The notes beneath the pieces are model-generated. The model saw only the letters and a program-made list of their open reading frames with translations. It searched no databases and was not told the DNA's origin. The position numbers were made by a program, and so were the translations under genes. From Methylococcaceae bacterium (lineage in GTDB: Bacteria; Pseudomonadota; Gammaproteobacteria; Methylococcales; Methylomonadaceae), in NCBI GenBank assembly GCA_028748685.1, contig JAJRDU010000137.1, positions 1 through 41,767 of the forward strand: DNA of 41,767 nucleotides, in the 5' to 3' direction. This document shows, one piece after another, positions 34,802 to 41,767 of this stretch (positions are counted from its first letter, which is position 1; each line of letters opens with the position of its first letter).

Positions 34802-35415
34802 GAGCTGATACCCTTGAATACCTTATGCCCGTTCATCGCCATGAATTTGAAAGTCTCCATCGCCGGCGGAATCTCCATATCCGGAAAGCGCTTATGCCGA
34901 TAAAACCATTCCCCTACCCCCAGCAAGCCCATCAACAGGTAGACGACCAAGCCGGTATAGACGGCCCATGCCTGTTGCCCGGCCATGGCCGGCAATACGG
35001 CGCAGACCACCACGTTGACGGCGAAAAACAATGTCCAGGCCCAGGTCACCTCGCGCAGATATTCGGCGATGCCGGGTTGGAAATCCGGATATTGCAGACG
35101 CACCAAGCGTTCGCACAAGGAAGGCGGCGACCACAGGGTATGGCCGAACAAGACCGTCAGCCATAGATAGGCGAAAGATGGCACCAGCCAGATGAAATAG
35201 GCATTGGCGTAATAGGCGCCGGCCAGCAATAAGGCAGTCAACAGCAACGAACCCAGCCGCAAGGCCCATTTCTTAAATTGGAATCCTCGCCACAAGGTCA
35301 GCGCGGCAAATACCACCAACTCCAGGCTGGCAAAGCCTCGCTTGGCCAGATAAGCACTGAGGAATGGGTAGGCGATTAGCAGCAGAGTAATGCCTATTGC
35401 CTTGACTAGACCCAT
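34798..35415 (-). CDS. COG4648-type integral membrane protein of aryl-polyene-like clusters
   Basis: A 205-residue protein with about five hydrophobic helices (roughly 5-22, 27-42, 50-70, 75-92 and 125-165) and a conserved-looking ending EWFYRHKRFPDMEIPPAMETFKFM. It matches the class of small membrane proteins regularly found between the acyl carrier protein and LolA-like genes in aryl polyene clusters. The biochemical role is unknown. It starts 2 bases after the carrier-protein stop and overlaps the LolA-like gene by four bases, so all are tightly coupled. Confidence 0.78.
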   Translation of the reverse strand: MGLVKAIGITLLLIAYPFLSAYLAKRGFASLELVVFAALTLWRGFQFKKWALRLGSLLLTALLLAGAYYANAYFIWLVPSFAYLWLTVLFGHTLWSPPSLCERLVRLQYPDFQPGIAEYLREVTWAWTLFFAVNVVVCAVLPAMAGQQAWAVYTGLVVYLLMGLLGVGEWFYRHKRFPDMEIPPAMETFKFMAMNGHKVFKGISS

Positions 35416-35417
35416 GT

Positions 35418-35681
35418 TTAACGGGTGCGATGCTCGGCGACGAATTCCGCCAATGAGCGTAGTGATGCAAAAATCTGATTGTTGCGTTCGTCGCCGGAAG
35501 TGATTTTGACGCCGTATTGCCTATCCAGCATCACGCCTATCTCCAGCGCGTCAATGGAATCCAGGCCTAGCCCGCCGTCGAACAATGACGCGTCGGGAGA
35601 CACGTCGTCTGGCATAATGTCTTCCAGGCGCAAACCCTCGATGAGCATGGTTTTCAATTGGCTGATCAAGTCATCTGACAT
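35418..35681 (-). CDS. Acyl carrier protein (first carrier, minus-strand operon)
   Basis: An 87-residue carrier protein with the phosphopantetheine site Ser42 in GGLGLDSIDALEIGVML. The GLDSID context is that of acyl carriers in aryl polyene and lipid clusters. It is the first gene of the minus-strand operon and has its own good promoter. It likely holds the growing chain; the ketosynthases that would extend it are not inside this window. Confidence 0.9.
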   Translation of the reverse strand: MSDDLISQLKTMLIEGLRLEDIMPDDVSPDASLFDGGLGLDSIDALEIGVMLDRQYGVKITSGDERNNQIFASLRSLAEFVAEHRTR

Positions 35682-35711
35682 GGCGGGTTAAATTCCTATA
35701 AGAAAACCCAA

Positions 35712-35740
35712 ATTCTACACAATATCCCCGATTGGTTCAA
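35712..35740 (-). promoter_or_regulatory. Promoter of the minus-strand biosynthetic operon
   Basis: TTGAAC (35735-35740) and TAGAAT (35712-35717) are separated by 17 bases on the minus strand, about 31 bases before the carrier-protein ATG. It is a strong sigma-70 match. Confidence 0.75.
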
Positions 35741-35897
35741 AAACGCTTGGTCTGAGCGGCTGGGAGTGCCAAAATTACCGAAACTCGAGGCATTTACCCT
35801 TCCAACCGTTACCTGCATTCTCGGTTAGCTTTCAAAATCATGCGGATTTCTGGTTCCGGCAACCGTTTCCAAAAGGCCGGCCCGACGACGGCAAGCC

Positions 35898-35924
35898 TTG
35901 TGCAGGTTTAGGACTGTGTATAAT
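35898..35924 (+). promoter_or_regulatory. Candidate promoter of the plus-strand biosynthetic operon
   Basis: TATAAT at 35919-35924 has TTGTGC (35898-35903) upstream with a short 15-base spacer. The start codon of the second carrier protein is 84 bases downstream. Confidence 0.45.
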
Positions 35925-35950
35925 TTGCCGCGATGCGCTTATAGTCAGCA

Positions 35951-35973
35951 TAGGGCGAATGAATTCGCCGCTA
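35951..35973. repeat. Small palindromic repeat (REP-like)
   Basis: GGCGAA-TGAA-TTCGCC forms a 6-bp stem, extended by TAG/CTA with one bulge. Palindromes of this kind are dispersed in many bacterial genomes. It lies in the leader of the plus-strand operon. Confidence 0.5.
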
Positions 35974-36007
35974 CAGAACATTTATCACCTTATACCAACT
36001 TGCCCCC

Positions 36008-36241
36008 ATGAAGGAAAAACTCAAAACGTTCATCTTCTCCGAACTCATCTACCATGAAGACCCCTCGTCTTTCGGCGATGACGACGATCTGCTGGAGGCC
36101 GGCTTAGACAGCATGGGCATCATGCGTCTGATCATGTTTGCCGAAAAGGAATTCGGCGTAACCTTGCCGGATACCGAAATCGAACCGGACAACGTCCAGA
36201 GCTTGAACGCGCTGGAAAGATGGATCAAACAAGCGGCATGA
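36008..36241 (+). CDS. Second carrier protein (peptidyl/aryl-type)
   Basis: A 77-residue stand-alone carrier protein with phosphopantetheine site Ser35 in LLEAGLDSMGIMRLIMFAEKEFGVTLP. It is more like the free carrier proteins that pair with stand-alone adenylation enzymes (PltL/RedO or DltC type) than like fatty-acid ACP. Its stop overlaps the next start as ATGA. With the adenylation enzyme and the acyl-CoA dehydrogenase of the same operon it could hold an aminoacyl group, for example proline, during oxidation. Confidence 0.85.
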   Translation: MKEKLKTFIFSELIYHEDPSSFGDDDDLLEAGLDSMGIMRLIMFAEKEFGVTLPDTEIEPDNVQSLNALERWIKQAA

Positions 36242-37524
36242 ACGCGGCTTTTCCCTTCAACCCGGCGGACTATTTCACCTATGTCCTCGACCAGGAAATC
36301 CGCGACGCGGGGATGCCGGGCGGCTATTGCGGCTTGGCCCTGCAACTGGGCGCCGACCCCGACCTGGACAGCCTGCAGCGACGGCTGGACCTATTGGTGG
36401 AACGCTTCCCCAAGGCTTCGGCGCGCATAGAGCAACAAGGCAAACGTTATGCCTGGATACCGACCGGCAATCCCATCCTGTTGGAATGCCATCAAGGCCA
36501 TCCGGATAAAAACAGCGAGGAAGAAACCCGGCGCATCCTGCTGGAGATCTTCAATCGCCCGGAATCCTTGCCACTGACGCTGCACTGGATCGCGACCAGG
36601 CCCGGCGGCACCTTATTGTTGAACTGGAACCATCCGCTGCTGGACGCCCGTGGCGCCAAGATATTGCTGGACTTCCTCGCCTCGGATAAACCCGAAAGTT
36701 TCAAGGAATCCCCTTCCTTGATCAACGCCAAGCTGGCCCAGTGGAGCTTCTGGAAAAAGCTGCAATTGCTGTTCAAGGCCAAGCGCCACAACGACGAAGC
36801 CAACAGCCTGGATAGCTGTTTGCCCACCCAGACCGAGCAAGGTGCGCAAACCCTGAATCTGAAAGTTCGGCGGTTTAATACGGAAGAATCCAAACACATC
36901 GCCGCGTTGGCACGGAAATACACCGGCCTGGCCGGGCGCACCCTGTATTATCTGGGTTGCTTCATGCGGGCCATGGAACAGGTCGGGCCGCCCGCCGCCA
37001 AGGCCGGTTACTGCGTACCCTATGCCTTCAACCTGCGCCGCCAGAACGCGCCCACACCGGTATTTGGCAATCACGTCGGCTGCCTGTTCGCCCGCGCCAC
37101 CCGCGCTCAAGTCAAGAAACGGCACGGATTGTTCGAACATTTGCTGAGCCAACATACCAAGGTAGTGCGGGAGGAACTTGACCTGGCCTATCTGCCGCTG
37201 ATGTGGTTGGGCCAATGGCTGGCGCCGGCCCGCTACGCCCAACTCCTGCGTAAGCAACACAGCGGCGGCGAACTCAGCTCGCTATGGTTTTCCGACATCG
37301 GCGACCTGTCCTGGGGGCAGAAAGGCTTCCTCGGCGCGCCGGTCACCAACCTAACCATGATGTGCTGGATGCCCCTGCCGCCGGGCCTGGCCTTGCTGGT
37401 CGGACAACTGGATGGGAGATTGACCTTGTCCTATAGCTATTTGTCGCCTGCCGTGGACGAGGTTTGGCTAGACAAGGTCATGGCGGGCATGGATGCCGAA
37501 TTATTGGAATTTGGCGAAAGTTGA
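36238..37524 (+). CDS. Condensation-domain-like acyltransferase
   Basis: A 428-residue stand-alone protein. The segment LLLNWNHPLLDARGAKIL contains His132 and Asp136, matching the second His and the Asp of the HHxxxDG signature of NRPS condensation domains and related acyltransferases; the first His is Asn. The C-terminal half shows SSLWFSDIGDLS and LALLVGQLDGRLTLSYSYLS, like the second lobe of this fold. It could transfer the carrier-bound acyl group to another carrier or to an alcohol or amine. The start ATG at 36238 overlaps the carrier-protein stop by four bases. Substrate is unknown. Confidence 0.7.
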   Translation: MNAAFPFNPADYFTYVLDQEIRDAGMPGGYCGLALQLGADPDLDSLQRRLDLLVERFPKASARIEQQGKRYAWIPTGNPILLECHQGHPDKNSEEETRRILLEIFNRPESLPLTLHWIATRPGGTLLLNWNHPLLDARGAKILLDFLASDKPESFKESPSLINAKLAQWSFWKKLQLLFKAKRHNDEANSLDSCLPTQTEQGAQTLNLKVRRFNTEESKHIAALARKYTGLAGRTLYYLGCFMRAMEQVGPPAAKAGYCVPYAFNLRRQNAPTPVFGNHVGCLFARATRAQVKKRHGLFEHLLSQHTKVVREELDLAYLPLMWLGQWLAPARYAQLLRKQHSGGELSSLWFSDIGDLSWGQKGFLGAPVTNLTMMCWMPLPPGLALLVGQLDGRLTLSYSYLSPAVDEVWLDKVMAGMDAELLEFGES

Positions 37525-37527
37525 GCG

Positions 37528-38955
37528 ATGCTGCTTGAACTCTTTCTGCTGCAATGCAGACAACGACCCGATTCATTGGCCTTGTGGGAGCAAGACCGTC
37601 ATCTGACCTACGGCAAGCTAATACGGCAAGCGCATACCGTCGCGGCCAGCTTGCAGGCAAGAAACATCCAGCCCGGCCAGCCTGTCGCCATTCATCTGGA
37701 TCGTGGCATCGACGCCGCCATCGCAATATTCGGCGCATTGCTGGCAGGCGCCTGCTACGTGCCACTGGACTTGAAAAACCCGCCGGCGAGACTAGCCTTC
37801 ATCGTCGCCGACGCTCAAGTCGGCGTAGTGTTGGGTACTGCCAAAGCCCCCGCCTGGCTGGATACCGACCTGTGGCTAGACATCGACAGCTGTCCAGAAG
37901 CGATACCACAACCAATAGAAACGTCCAGCGAATCCTTGGCCGCCATCCTCTATACATCGGGTTCCACCGGCCAGCCGCGCGGCGTCGCGCTAAGCCACGG
38001 CGCCATCGCCGCTTTCGCGAACTGGGCAAGCGGATTGGTAGATTTAAGTCCTGACGACCGCATCGCCAGCAGTACACCCTTTTTCTTCGACCTATCCACC
38101 TTCGATCTGTACGGTGTTTTAGGCGCGGGCGCCAGCCTGCATTTCATTCCTTCTACGCTGACCACGGCCCCCGCCCGCTTAAGCGCCTGGCTCCAGGAAC
38201 AAGCCATCACCGGCTGGTACACCGTGCCATTGCTATTGGCTTTCCTGGCCTATAAGGGCAATCTGGCGCAAACGCCTTTGAACAACCTGCGTTTCCTGCT
38301 GTTCGCCGGCGAAGTATTCCCGACCCCGGCCTTGATGGACCTGGCCGCAAGCCTGCCGCGAACGGCGCTGTACAATTTGTTCGGCCCCACCGAAACCAAC
38401 GTCTGCTGTTACTGGCAGGTACAGCGCGAACGCCTGGTCGCGGATCAAGCCATTCCCATAGGCCTGCCCGCCGCGGGTTGCGAGCTACATATCGAACCCG
38501 AGACAAGCGAACTCTGGGTACGCGGACCGACGCTGGCCAACGGCTACTGGAGCGAAGGCGGTTTGCGCCCTTTTCAAAATGATCAAGGTTGGTATGCCAC
38601 CGGCGACCGCGTCAGCCTGGAGAACGGCGAATACCGCTTCCACGGCCGCCTGGGCCGCATGCTGAAATGCTCCGGCTATCGGGTCGAACCGGCCGAGATC
38701 GAGGCTGCCGTCAACGCGCTGCCCGGCGTCATGGACTGCGCGGTAGTCGGCATGGACGACCCTACCGCCGGCCAGCGTCCGGCCTTGGCTTTAGTGTTTG
38801 AGCCTGAAATGACTATCGCCGAAATCCGCAAGGTTTTGAGCAAACAATTGCCGCCCTACATGCAACCTAGCCGTTATCTGGTGTTGGATGAATTGCCGAG
38901 ATTGGCTAATGGAAAGTTGGATTATCAGAGGTTGCGAACGATACTGGAAGGCTAA
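37528..38955 (+). CDS. Stand-alone amino-acid/aryl adenylation enzyme
   Basis: A 475-residue AMP-forming enzyme that activates a carboxylic acid and loads it on a carrier protein. Motifs in order are YTSGSTGQPRG (142-152), FFFDLSTFDLYGVLGAG, LFGPTETNVCCYW, YATGDRV, GRMLKCSGYRVEPAEIE and the catalytic Lys463 in LANGKLDY. The FDLS(T/V)FD-LY stretch is shared with the free-standing prolyl-loading enzymes of pyrrole pathways (PltF/RedM group), but DltA-like and other enzymes also have it, so the substrate is inferred from the acyl-CoA dehydrogenase neighbour. It starts 3 bases after the condensation-like gene. Confidence 0.85.
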   Translation: MLLELFLLQCRQRPDSLALWEQDRHLTYGKLIRQAHTVAASLQARNIQPGQPVAIHLDRGIDAAIAIFGALLAGACYVPLDLKNPPARLAFIVADAQVGVVLGTAKAPAWLDTDLWLDIDSCPEAIPQPIETSSESLAAILYTSGSTGQPRGVALSHGAIAAFANWASGLVDLSPDDRIASSTPFFFDLSTFDLYGVLGAGASLHFIPSTLTTAPARLSAWLQEQAITGWYTVPLLLAFLAYKGNLAQTPLNNLRFLLFAGEVFPTPALMDLAASLPRTALYNLFGPTETNVCCYWQVQRERLVADQAIPIGLPAAGCELHIEPETSELWVRGPTLANGYWSEGGLRPFQNDQGWYATGDRVSLENGEYRFHGRLGRMLKCSGYRVEPAEIEAAVNALPGVMDCAVVGMDDPTAGQRPALALVFEPEMTIAEIRKVLSKQLPPYMQPSRYLVLDELPRLANGKLDYQRLRTILEG

Positions 38956-39026
38956 ATACAGCCGGAATACGCTGGTTGCATTCATTGCTTGCTTTAGCGT
39001 AATCGGCGATGATGTGCGGAACCAAA

Positions 39027-39032
39027 TATAAT
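39027..39032 (+). promoter_or_regulatory. TATAAT box before the unknown membrane protein gene
   Basis: A consensus TATAAT lies 19 bases before the ATG at 39052. No clear -35 is seen. It suggests that the inserted gene has its own promoter. Confidence 0.4.
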
Positions 39033-39051
39033 CGCTTTTTAGGTTGCAGCC

Positions 39052-39486
39052 ATGGAAACCGCCATTGTCACCTCTCTGATCGCTTTGCTCGGCAGTTTCT
39101 TGGTTGCTGTACTGACATATTGGTCAACCAAGCACAGAGAGCGAGAGGCCGCGTGGAGAAAGGAGAAGTTGGCGTACTACATGGCATTCATTGAGAGTCT
39201 GAGCGGTATTGTCGATGGCGACGCTTCGCCCGAAGGACACAAGGCATACGCAAAGACAAGCAACAACTTACAGCTCTTCGCGCCGCAGGCCGTGATCTTG
39301 GCTCTCAATGAATACAGGAAGGAGAATAGCATTTCAAATGTCAATCGCACCCCGGAAGAACATGATCGATTGCTTGCCAAGCTTTTGCTCGCGATACGCC
39401 GCGACATTGGCGTATCACCACAGGATGAGCCCGATACTTTCAGCCCAATTCTCTGGGCATCAGGTACGAACAGAAATAAAACGTGA
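39052..39486 (+). CDS. Unknown single-helix membrane protein
   Basis: A 144-residue protein not recognised. One N-terminal membrane helix (about 5-25, VTSLIALLGSFLVAVLTYW) is followed by a basic, heptad-like stretch (TKHREREAAWRKEKLAYYMAF) and a mostly helical cytosolic part. Codon use and lower apparent G+C differ from the biosynthetic genes around it. It has its own TATAAT and sits with hicBA between the adenylation gene and the acyl-CoA dehydrogenase gene, so it is probably an insertion and not part of the pathway. Confidence 0.7.
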   Translation: METAIVTSLIALLGSFLVAVLTYWSTKHREREAAWRKEKLAYYMAFIESLSGIVDGDASPEGHKAYAKTSNNLQLFAPQAVILALNEYRKENSISNVNRTPEEHDRLLAKLLLAIRRDIGVSPQDEPDTFSPILWASGTNRNKT

Positions 39487-39610
39487 CACAGTGTCGAAAT
39501 CGGCGCGCAAGGGGAATCCATCAGACACTTTTCTGTAGTTTAGGATTTACATTTAGCAGGATTACCGCATCCTCCACACCTTTTTCAGACAATACCTTTG
39601 GTGCTATATC

Positions 39611-39832
39611 ATGCAAAGACAACTAACAGCTATTATCGAGCGCGAAGGAAACGGCTATGTATCCCTTTGCCCGGAACTTGACATTGCCAGTCAAGGGGAC
39701 ACTGTTCATGAAGCCCGAGAGAATCTTCGCGAGGCGCTCGAATTGTTCTTTGAAACGGCGTCGGCTACCGAGATCAATCAGCGATCTCACGAAGAGGTGT
39801 ACATCACACGTCTGGAGATTGCCGTTGGGTAA
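39611..39832 (+). CDS. hicB: HicB-family antitoxin
   Basis: A 73-residue protein with the HicB half-RNase-H fold: LTAIIEREGNGYVSLCPELDIASQGDTVHEARENLREALELFFE. It should bind and neutralise the HicA toxin. There is no DNA-binding tail as in longer HicB proteins, so autoregulation may need another part. The last bases overlap the start of hicA, giving the order antitoxin then toxin. Together they form an addiction module inside the biosynthetic operon. Confidence 0.88.
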   Translation: MQRQLTAIIEREGNGYVSLCPELDIASQGDTVHEARENLREALELFFETASATEINQRSHEEVYITRLEIAVG

Positions 39833-40046
39833 GCTGCGTATTCTGTCTGACCGGGAGGTTTGCGCCATTCTGGCCTGCCATGGATTCATTCAGGTTCGCC
39901 AACGGGGCAGCCACATGGTTATGCAAAAAAGACTTGCCGACTCGACCATCACTATCCCCGTACCCGATCACGCTGAAATCCGCATCGGCACGCTGCAATC
40001 CATTATCCGCCAATCCGGTATTGCCAAACACGAGTTTGAATCGTGA
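39825..40046 (+). CDS. hicA: HicA-family mRNA interferase toxin
   Basis: A 73-residue protein starting at a TTG (39825) that has GGAG seven bases upstream and overlaps the hicB end by 8 bases. The double-stranded RNA-binding-like HicA fold is visible: REVCAILACHGFIQVRQRGSHMVMQ with catalytic His30 in GSH, then IPVPDHAEIRIGTLQSIIRQSGI. HicA cleaves mRNA and blocks translation when free of HicB. No ATG gives this frame a sensible start. Intact motifs suggest an active toxin. Confidence 0.88.
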   Translation: MGKLRILSDREVCAILACHGFIQVRQRGSHMVMQKRLADSTITIPVPDHAEIRIGTLQSIIRQSGIAKHEFES

Positions 40047-40150
40047 TCGATACGGGTAAGAGAAACGCGCCAGCCCTTTCTACGCTAAATATAAGTAAAC
40101 CGACCTCATTTTGGCGGATCGCCTGACGGCGTCCATCGTAACAATCAACC

Positions 40151-41272
40151 ATGAATAAAACCCACCATATTTCCGACTTAACTCCTAATGCTGGTCCAAC
40201 GGACGAAACCCAAATTCTGGCTCGTTTCCGAGCCGTCGCCGACCAAGGAGTGTTGCGCCATGCCCTCCCCCAACGTTTCGGTGGTTTCGAGGACGACTTT
40301 GCCGCCCTGGTTAAAACGCATCGCCGCCTTGGCGAGGCCAGCCGCGATCCCGGCCTGTTATTGATGGTCAACGCCCATCTTTGGGGATCAATCTTTCCGA
40401 TTCTGCTATACGGCAACGACCGGCAACGAGAAACTTTTCTGCCCAAACTAATATCCGGGCAATGGCTAGGCGGCCACGCCATAACCGAGCCGGGTTGCGG
40501 TTCCGACGTGCAGGCGATGACCTGCCGGGCCGAACAGGCCGGCGAAGGCTTCGTGTTAACCGGCGAAAAACGTTATATCACCAATGTACCGCTGGCCGAC
40601 TGGCTGGTGGTTTACACCAAACTGGACGGCAAGATCACGGCTTTCCTGGTCTCCCTCGAAGATCAGGGGTGTACGTTTAGCAACGAAGGCAGCTTGAATG
40701 CCTGCCGGGGCAGCGCCACCGGCAGCGTGAGGCTGGAAAATTGCCGGCTCGACGCCGACCGTTTGCTGGGCAAAGCGGGTGCCGGAACTCAGATGATCCA
40801 AAAAGCCTTGGAATACGAGCGGGCCTTCGTGTTTGCCGGCATCGCCGGCATCATGGAATGGCAGCTAAATGAAGTCGTCCGCCATAGCCGGGAAAGACGC
40901 TCCGGCGGCGTCCATCTGGGCCGTCACCAGGCCATTAGTCATAGGATCGCCGACATGAAATTGCGGCTGGACACCATAGACCTGTGGCTTAACGAATGCG
41001 CAAGGCTATGCGACGCCGGGCAAAGGCTAACCCTGGCTTCGGCGCAAACCAAACTCTATGCCGCCGAGGCCTTCTTGCAGTCCAGCCTGGATGCGGTGCA
41101 GATCATGGGTGCCTCGGGCTTGGAATCGGGCGGTGCCGTGGCCGAATTGGTACAGGATGCGCTGGCCGGGCGGCTGTTTTCCGGCAGTTCGGAAGTACAG
41201 AAAAACTTGATCGCCGCGCTACTCGGGACCGGCGACGCCTATCGGGGTAACGCTCAAGCCAATCAATCATGA
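40151..41272 (+). CDS. Acyl-CoA dehydrogenase-family oxidase, likely acting on a carrier-bound substrate
   Basis: A 373-residue flavoenzyme with the acyl-CoA dehydrogenase fold: LPQRFGGFEDD, GHAITEPGCGSDVQAMTCRAEQAGEGFVLTGEKRYITN (FAD/substrate loop) and the C-terminal QIMGASGLESGG and GRLFSGSSEVQKNLIA. The usual IYEGTNE catalytic Glu is replaced (LFSGSSE), while LEYERAF supplies a Glu at the place used by isovaleryl-CoA dehydrogenase and by prolyl-carrier oxidases (PltE/RedW). With the adenylation enzyme and carrier protein of the same strand this suggests four-electron oxidation of prolyl-S-carrier to pyrrolyl-S-carrier; that is inference. It overlaps the next gene as ATGA. Confidence 0.85.
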   Translation: MNKTHHISDLTPNAGPTDETQILARFRAVADQGVLRHALPQRFGGFEDDFAALVKTHRRLGEASRDPGLLLMVNAHLWGSIFPILLYGNDRQRETFLPKLISGQWLGGHAITEPGCGSDVQAMTCRAEQAGEGFVLTGEKRYITNVPLADWLVVYTKLDGKITAFLVSLEDQGCTFSNEGSLNACRGSATGSVRLENCRLDADRLLGKAGAGTQMIQKALEYERAFVFAGIAGIMEWQLNEVVRHSRERRSGGVHLGRHQAISHRIADMKLRLDTIDLWLNECARLCDAGQRLTLASAQTKLYAAEAFLQSSLDAVQIMGASGLESGGAVAELVQDALAGRLFSGSSEVQKNLIAALLGTGDAYRGNAQANQS

Positions 41273-41767
41273 ATTTCGCCGATTACCGAAACTGGCGGCC
41301 GACGCCGTTGATGAAGGCGTCGTGCTTGCTGACAATAGCCGCTCCGCTAGCCATCGCGATCCGACCCGACATCTGGCCTTGGGCCTTGGCCGTCGTCGTT
41401 GCCGATAATTTAGTGCTGACCTTCGCCGGGCTTTGGCCACGCTGCTCCTGGGTCGGATCTAACTGGACTTCGCTTCCGCCGGCCTCCGCCAAGCGAGGCG
41501 AAGTCGCCATCACCATCGACGATGGCCCCGATCCAGAAGTGACGCCCGCCGTGCTCGACCTGCTGGATCAGCATAGCGCCAAGGCCACCTTCTTCTGCAT
41601 AGCCGAAAAGGCCCAACGTTACCCGGACTTGTGCCGTGACATCGTCAACCGTGGCCATGCGGTGGAAAACCACAGCATGCACCACAAATACCACTTGCCG
41701 TTTATGTTGCTCGGCGGCTGGTTTGCCGAACTAAATGCCGCTCAGAATGCTCTGACCGTCATTACCG
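41269..41767 (+). CDS. NodB-type polysaccharide deacetylase (partial, runs off the right edge)
   Basis: The ATG at 41269 overlaps the acyl-CoA dehydrogenase stop (ATGA). The visible 166 residues show one or two N-terminal hydrophobic helices (about 15-55) and then the NodB domain: EVAITIDDGPDPEVTPAVLDLLDQHSAKATFFCIA with the metal-binding Asp pair, and HAVENHSMHHKYHLP with the His motif. Such enzymes remove N- or O-acyl groups. Similar genes occur beside flexirubin and aryl polyene clusters. The tight coupling shows that it belongs to the plus-strand operon. The C-terminus is outside the window. Confidence 0.85.
   Translation, partial: MNFADYRNWRPTPLMKASCLLTIAAPLAIAIRPDIWPWALAVVVADNLVLTFAGLWPRCSWVGSNWTSLPPASAKRGEVAITIDDGPDPEVTPAVLDLLDQHSAKATFFCIAEKAQRYPDLCRDIVNRGHAVENHSMHHKYHLPFMLLGGWFAELNAAQNALTVIT

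Larger units (their letters stand above)
35682..36007. other. Divergent intergenic region between the two carrier-protein genes
   Basis: This 326-base region separates two divergent biosynthetic operons. It holds the minus-strand promoter (35712-35740), a plus-strand TATAAT (35919-35924) and a small palindrome (35951-35973). The central part (35745-35900) shows no gene or repeat I can recognise; it is where a shared regulator could bind. Confidence 0.6.

Noticed and set aside
36613-37260. Long minus-strand frame under the condensation-like gene
   Set aside because: No motif, and the plus-strand gene is coupled to both neighbours.

Overview
The window looks like chromosome of a gammaproteobacterium. 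Housekeeping order (fur divergent from bamE, a fabA-fabB pair, cysB, ttcA, galE, lolCD) supports this, and the style of the signalling proteins together with a PQQ-dehydrogenase-associated substrate-binding protein hints at a methylotroph of the Methylococcales type. The taxonomic placement is inference; no rRNA gene is present.

Left part (1-6300): a partial exported STN-domain protein runs off the left edge, followed on the minus strand by lolD, a lolC/E-type permease and fur. bamE is divergent from fur and converges on a cysB-like regulator. Next comes a three-gene plus-strand signalling block (5170-12266): a receiver-HD-GYP c-di-GMP phosphodiesterase, a membrane PAS sensor with no output domain, and a soluble hybrid histidine kinase with two receivers and an HPt domain. 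The block ends in a large nested palindrome.

Middle (12480-22160): rnm and an ABC exporter overlap on the minus strand, divergent from slt. The fabA-fabB pair makes unsaturated fatty acids, followed by ttcA (with an odd C-terminal tail) and galE, which collides with a GAF-GGDEF cyclase. At 22334-23277 a tRNA-Leu(TAA) gene is followed by two decayed tyrosine-integrase N-termini and a degenerate second copy of the tRNA 3' end plus its terminator. This is the scar of two tandem integrations.

Right-middle (23786-29800): a second lytic transglycosylase, a thioredoxin-CcdA fusion with three cysteine pairs next to a PQQ-linked periplasmic binding protein, a PilZ protein, a MOSC protein and an OmpA-family lipoprotein with a long proline/glutamine repeat tail.

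Right end (30094-41767): a biosynthetic locus. The minus-strand operon (acyl carrier protein, COG4648 membrane protein, LolA-like protein, MMPL exporter, BamE-like lipoprotein, flavin-dependent halogenase-like enzyme) resembles the accessory half of aryl polyene or xanthomonadin clusters. The divergent plus-strand operon (second carrier protein, condensation-like protein, stand-alone adenylation enzyme, acyl-CoA dehydrogenase, NodB-type deacetylase) contains the enzyme trio that elsewhere converts a carrier-bound proline to a pyrrole. A small island (one unknown membrane protein and a hicBA toxin-antitoxin pair) interrupts this operon. No ketosynthase is inside the window, so the product cannot be deduced, but a halogenated pyrrole- or aryl-capped, exported polyene or lipid is a testable idea.
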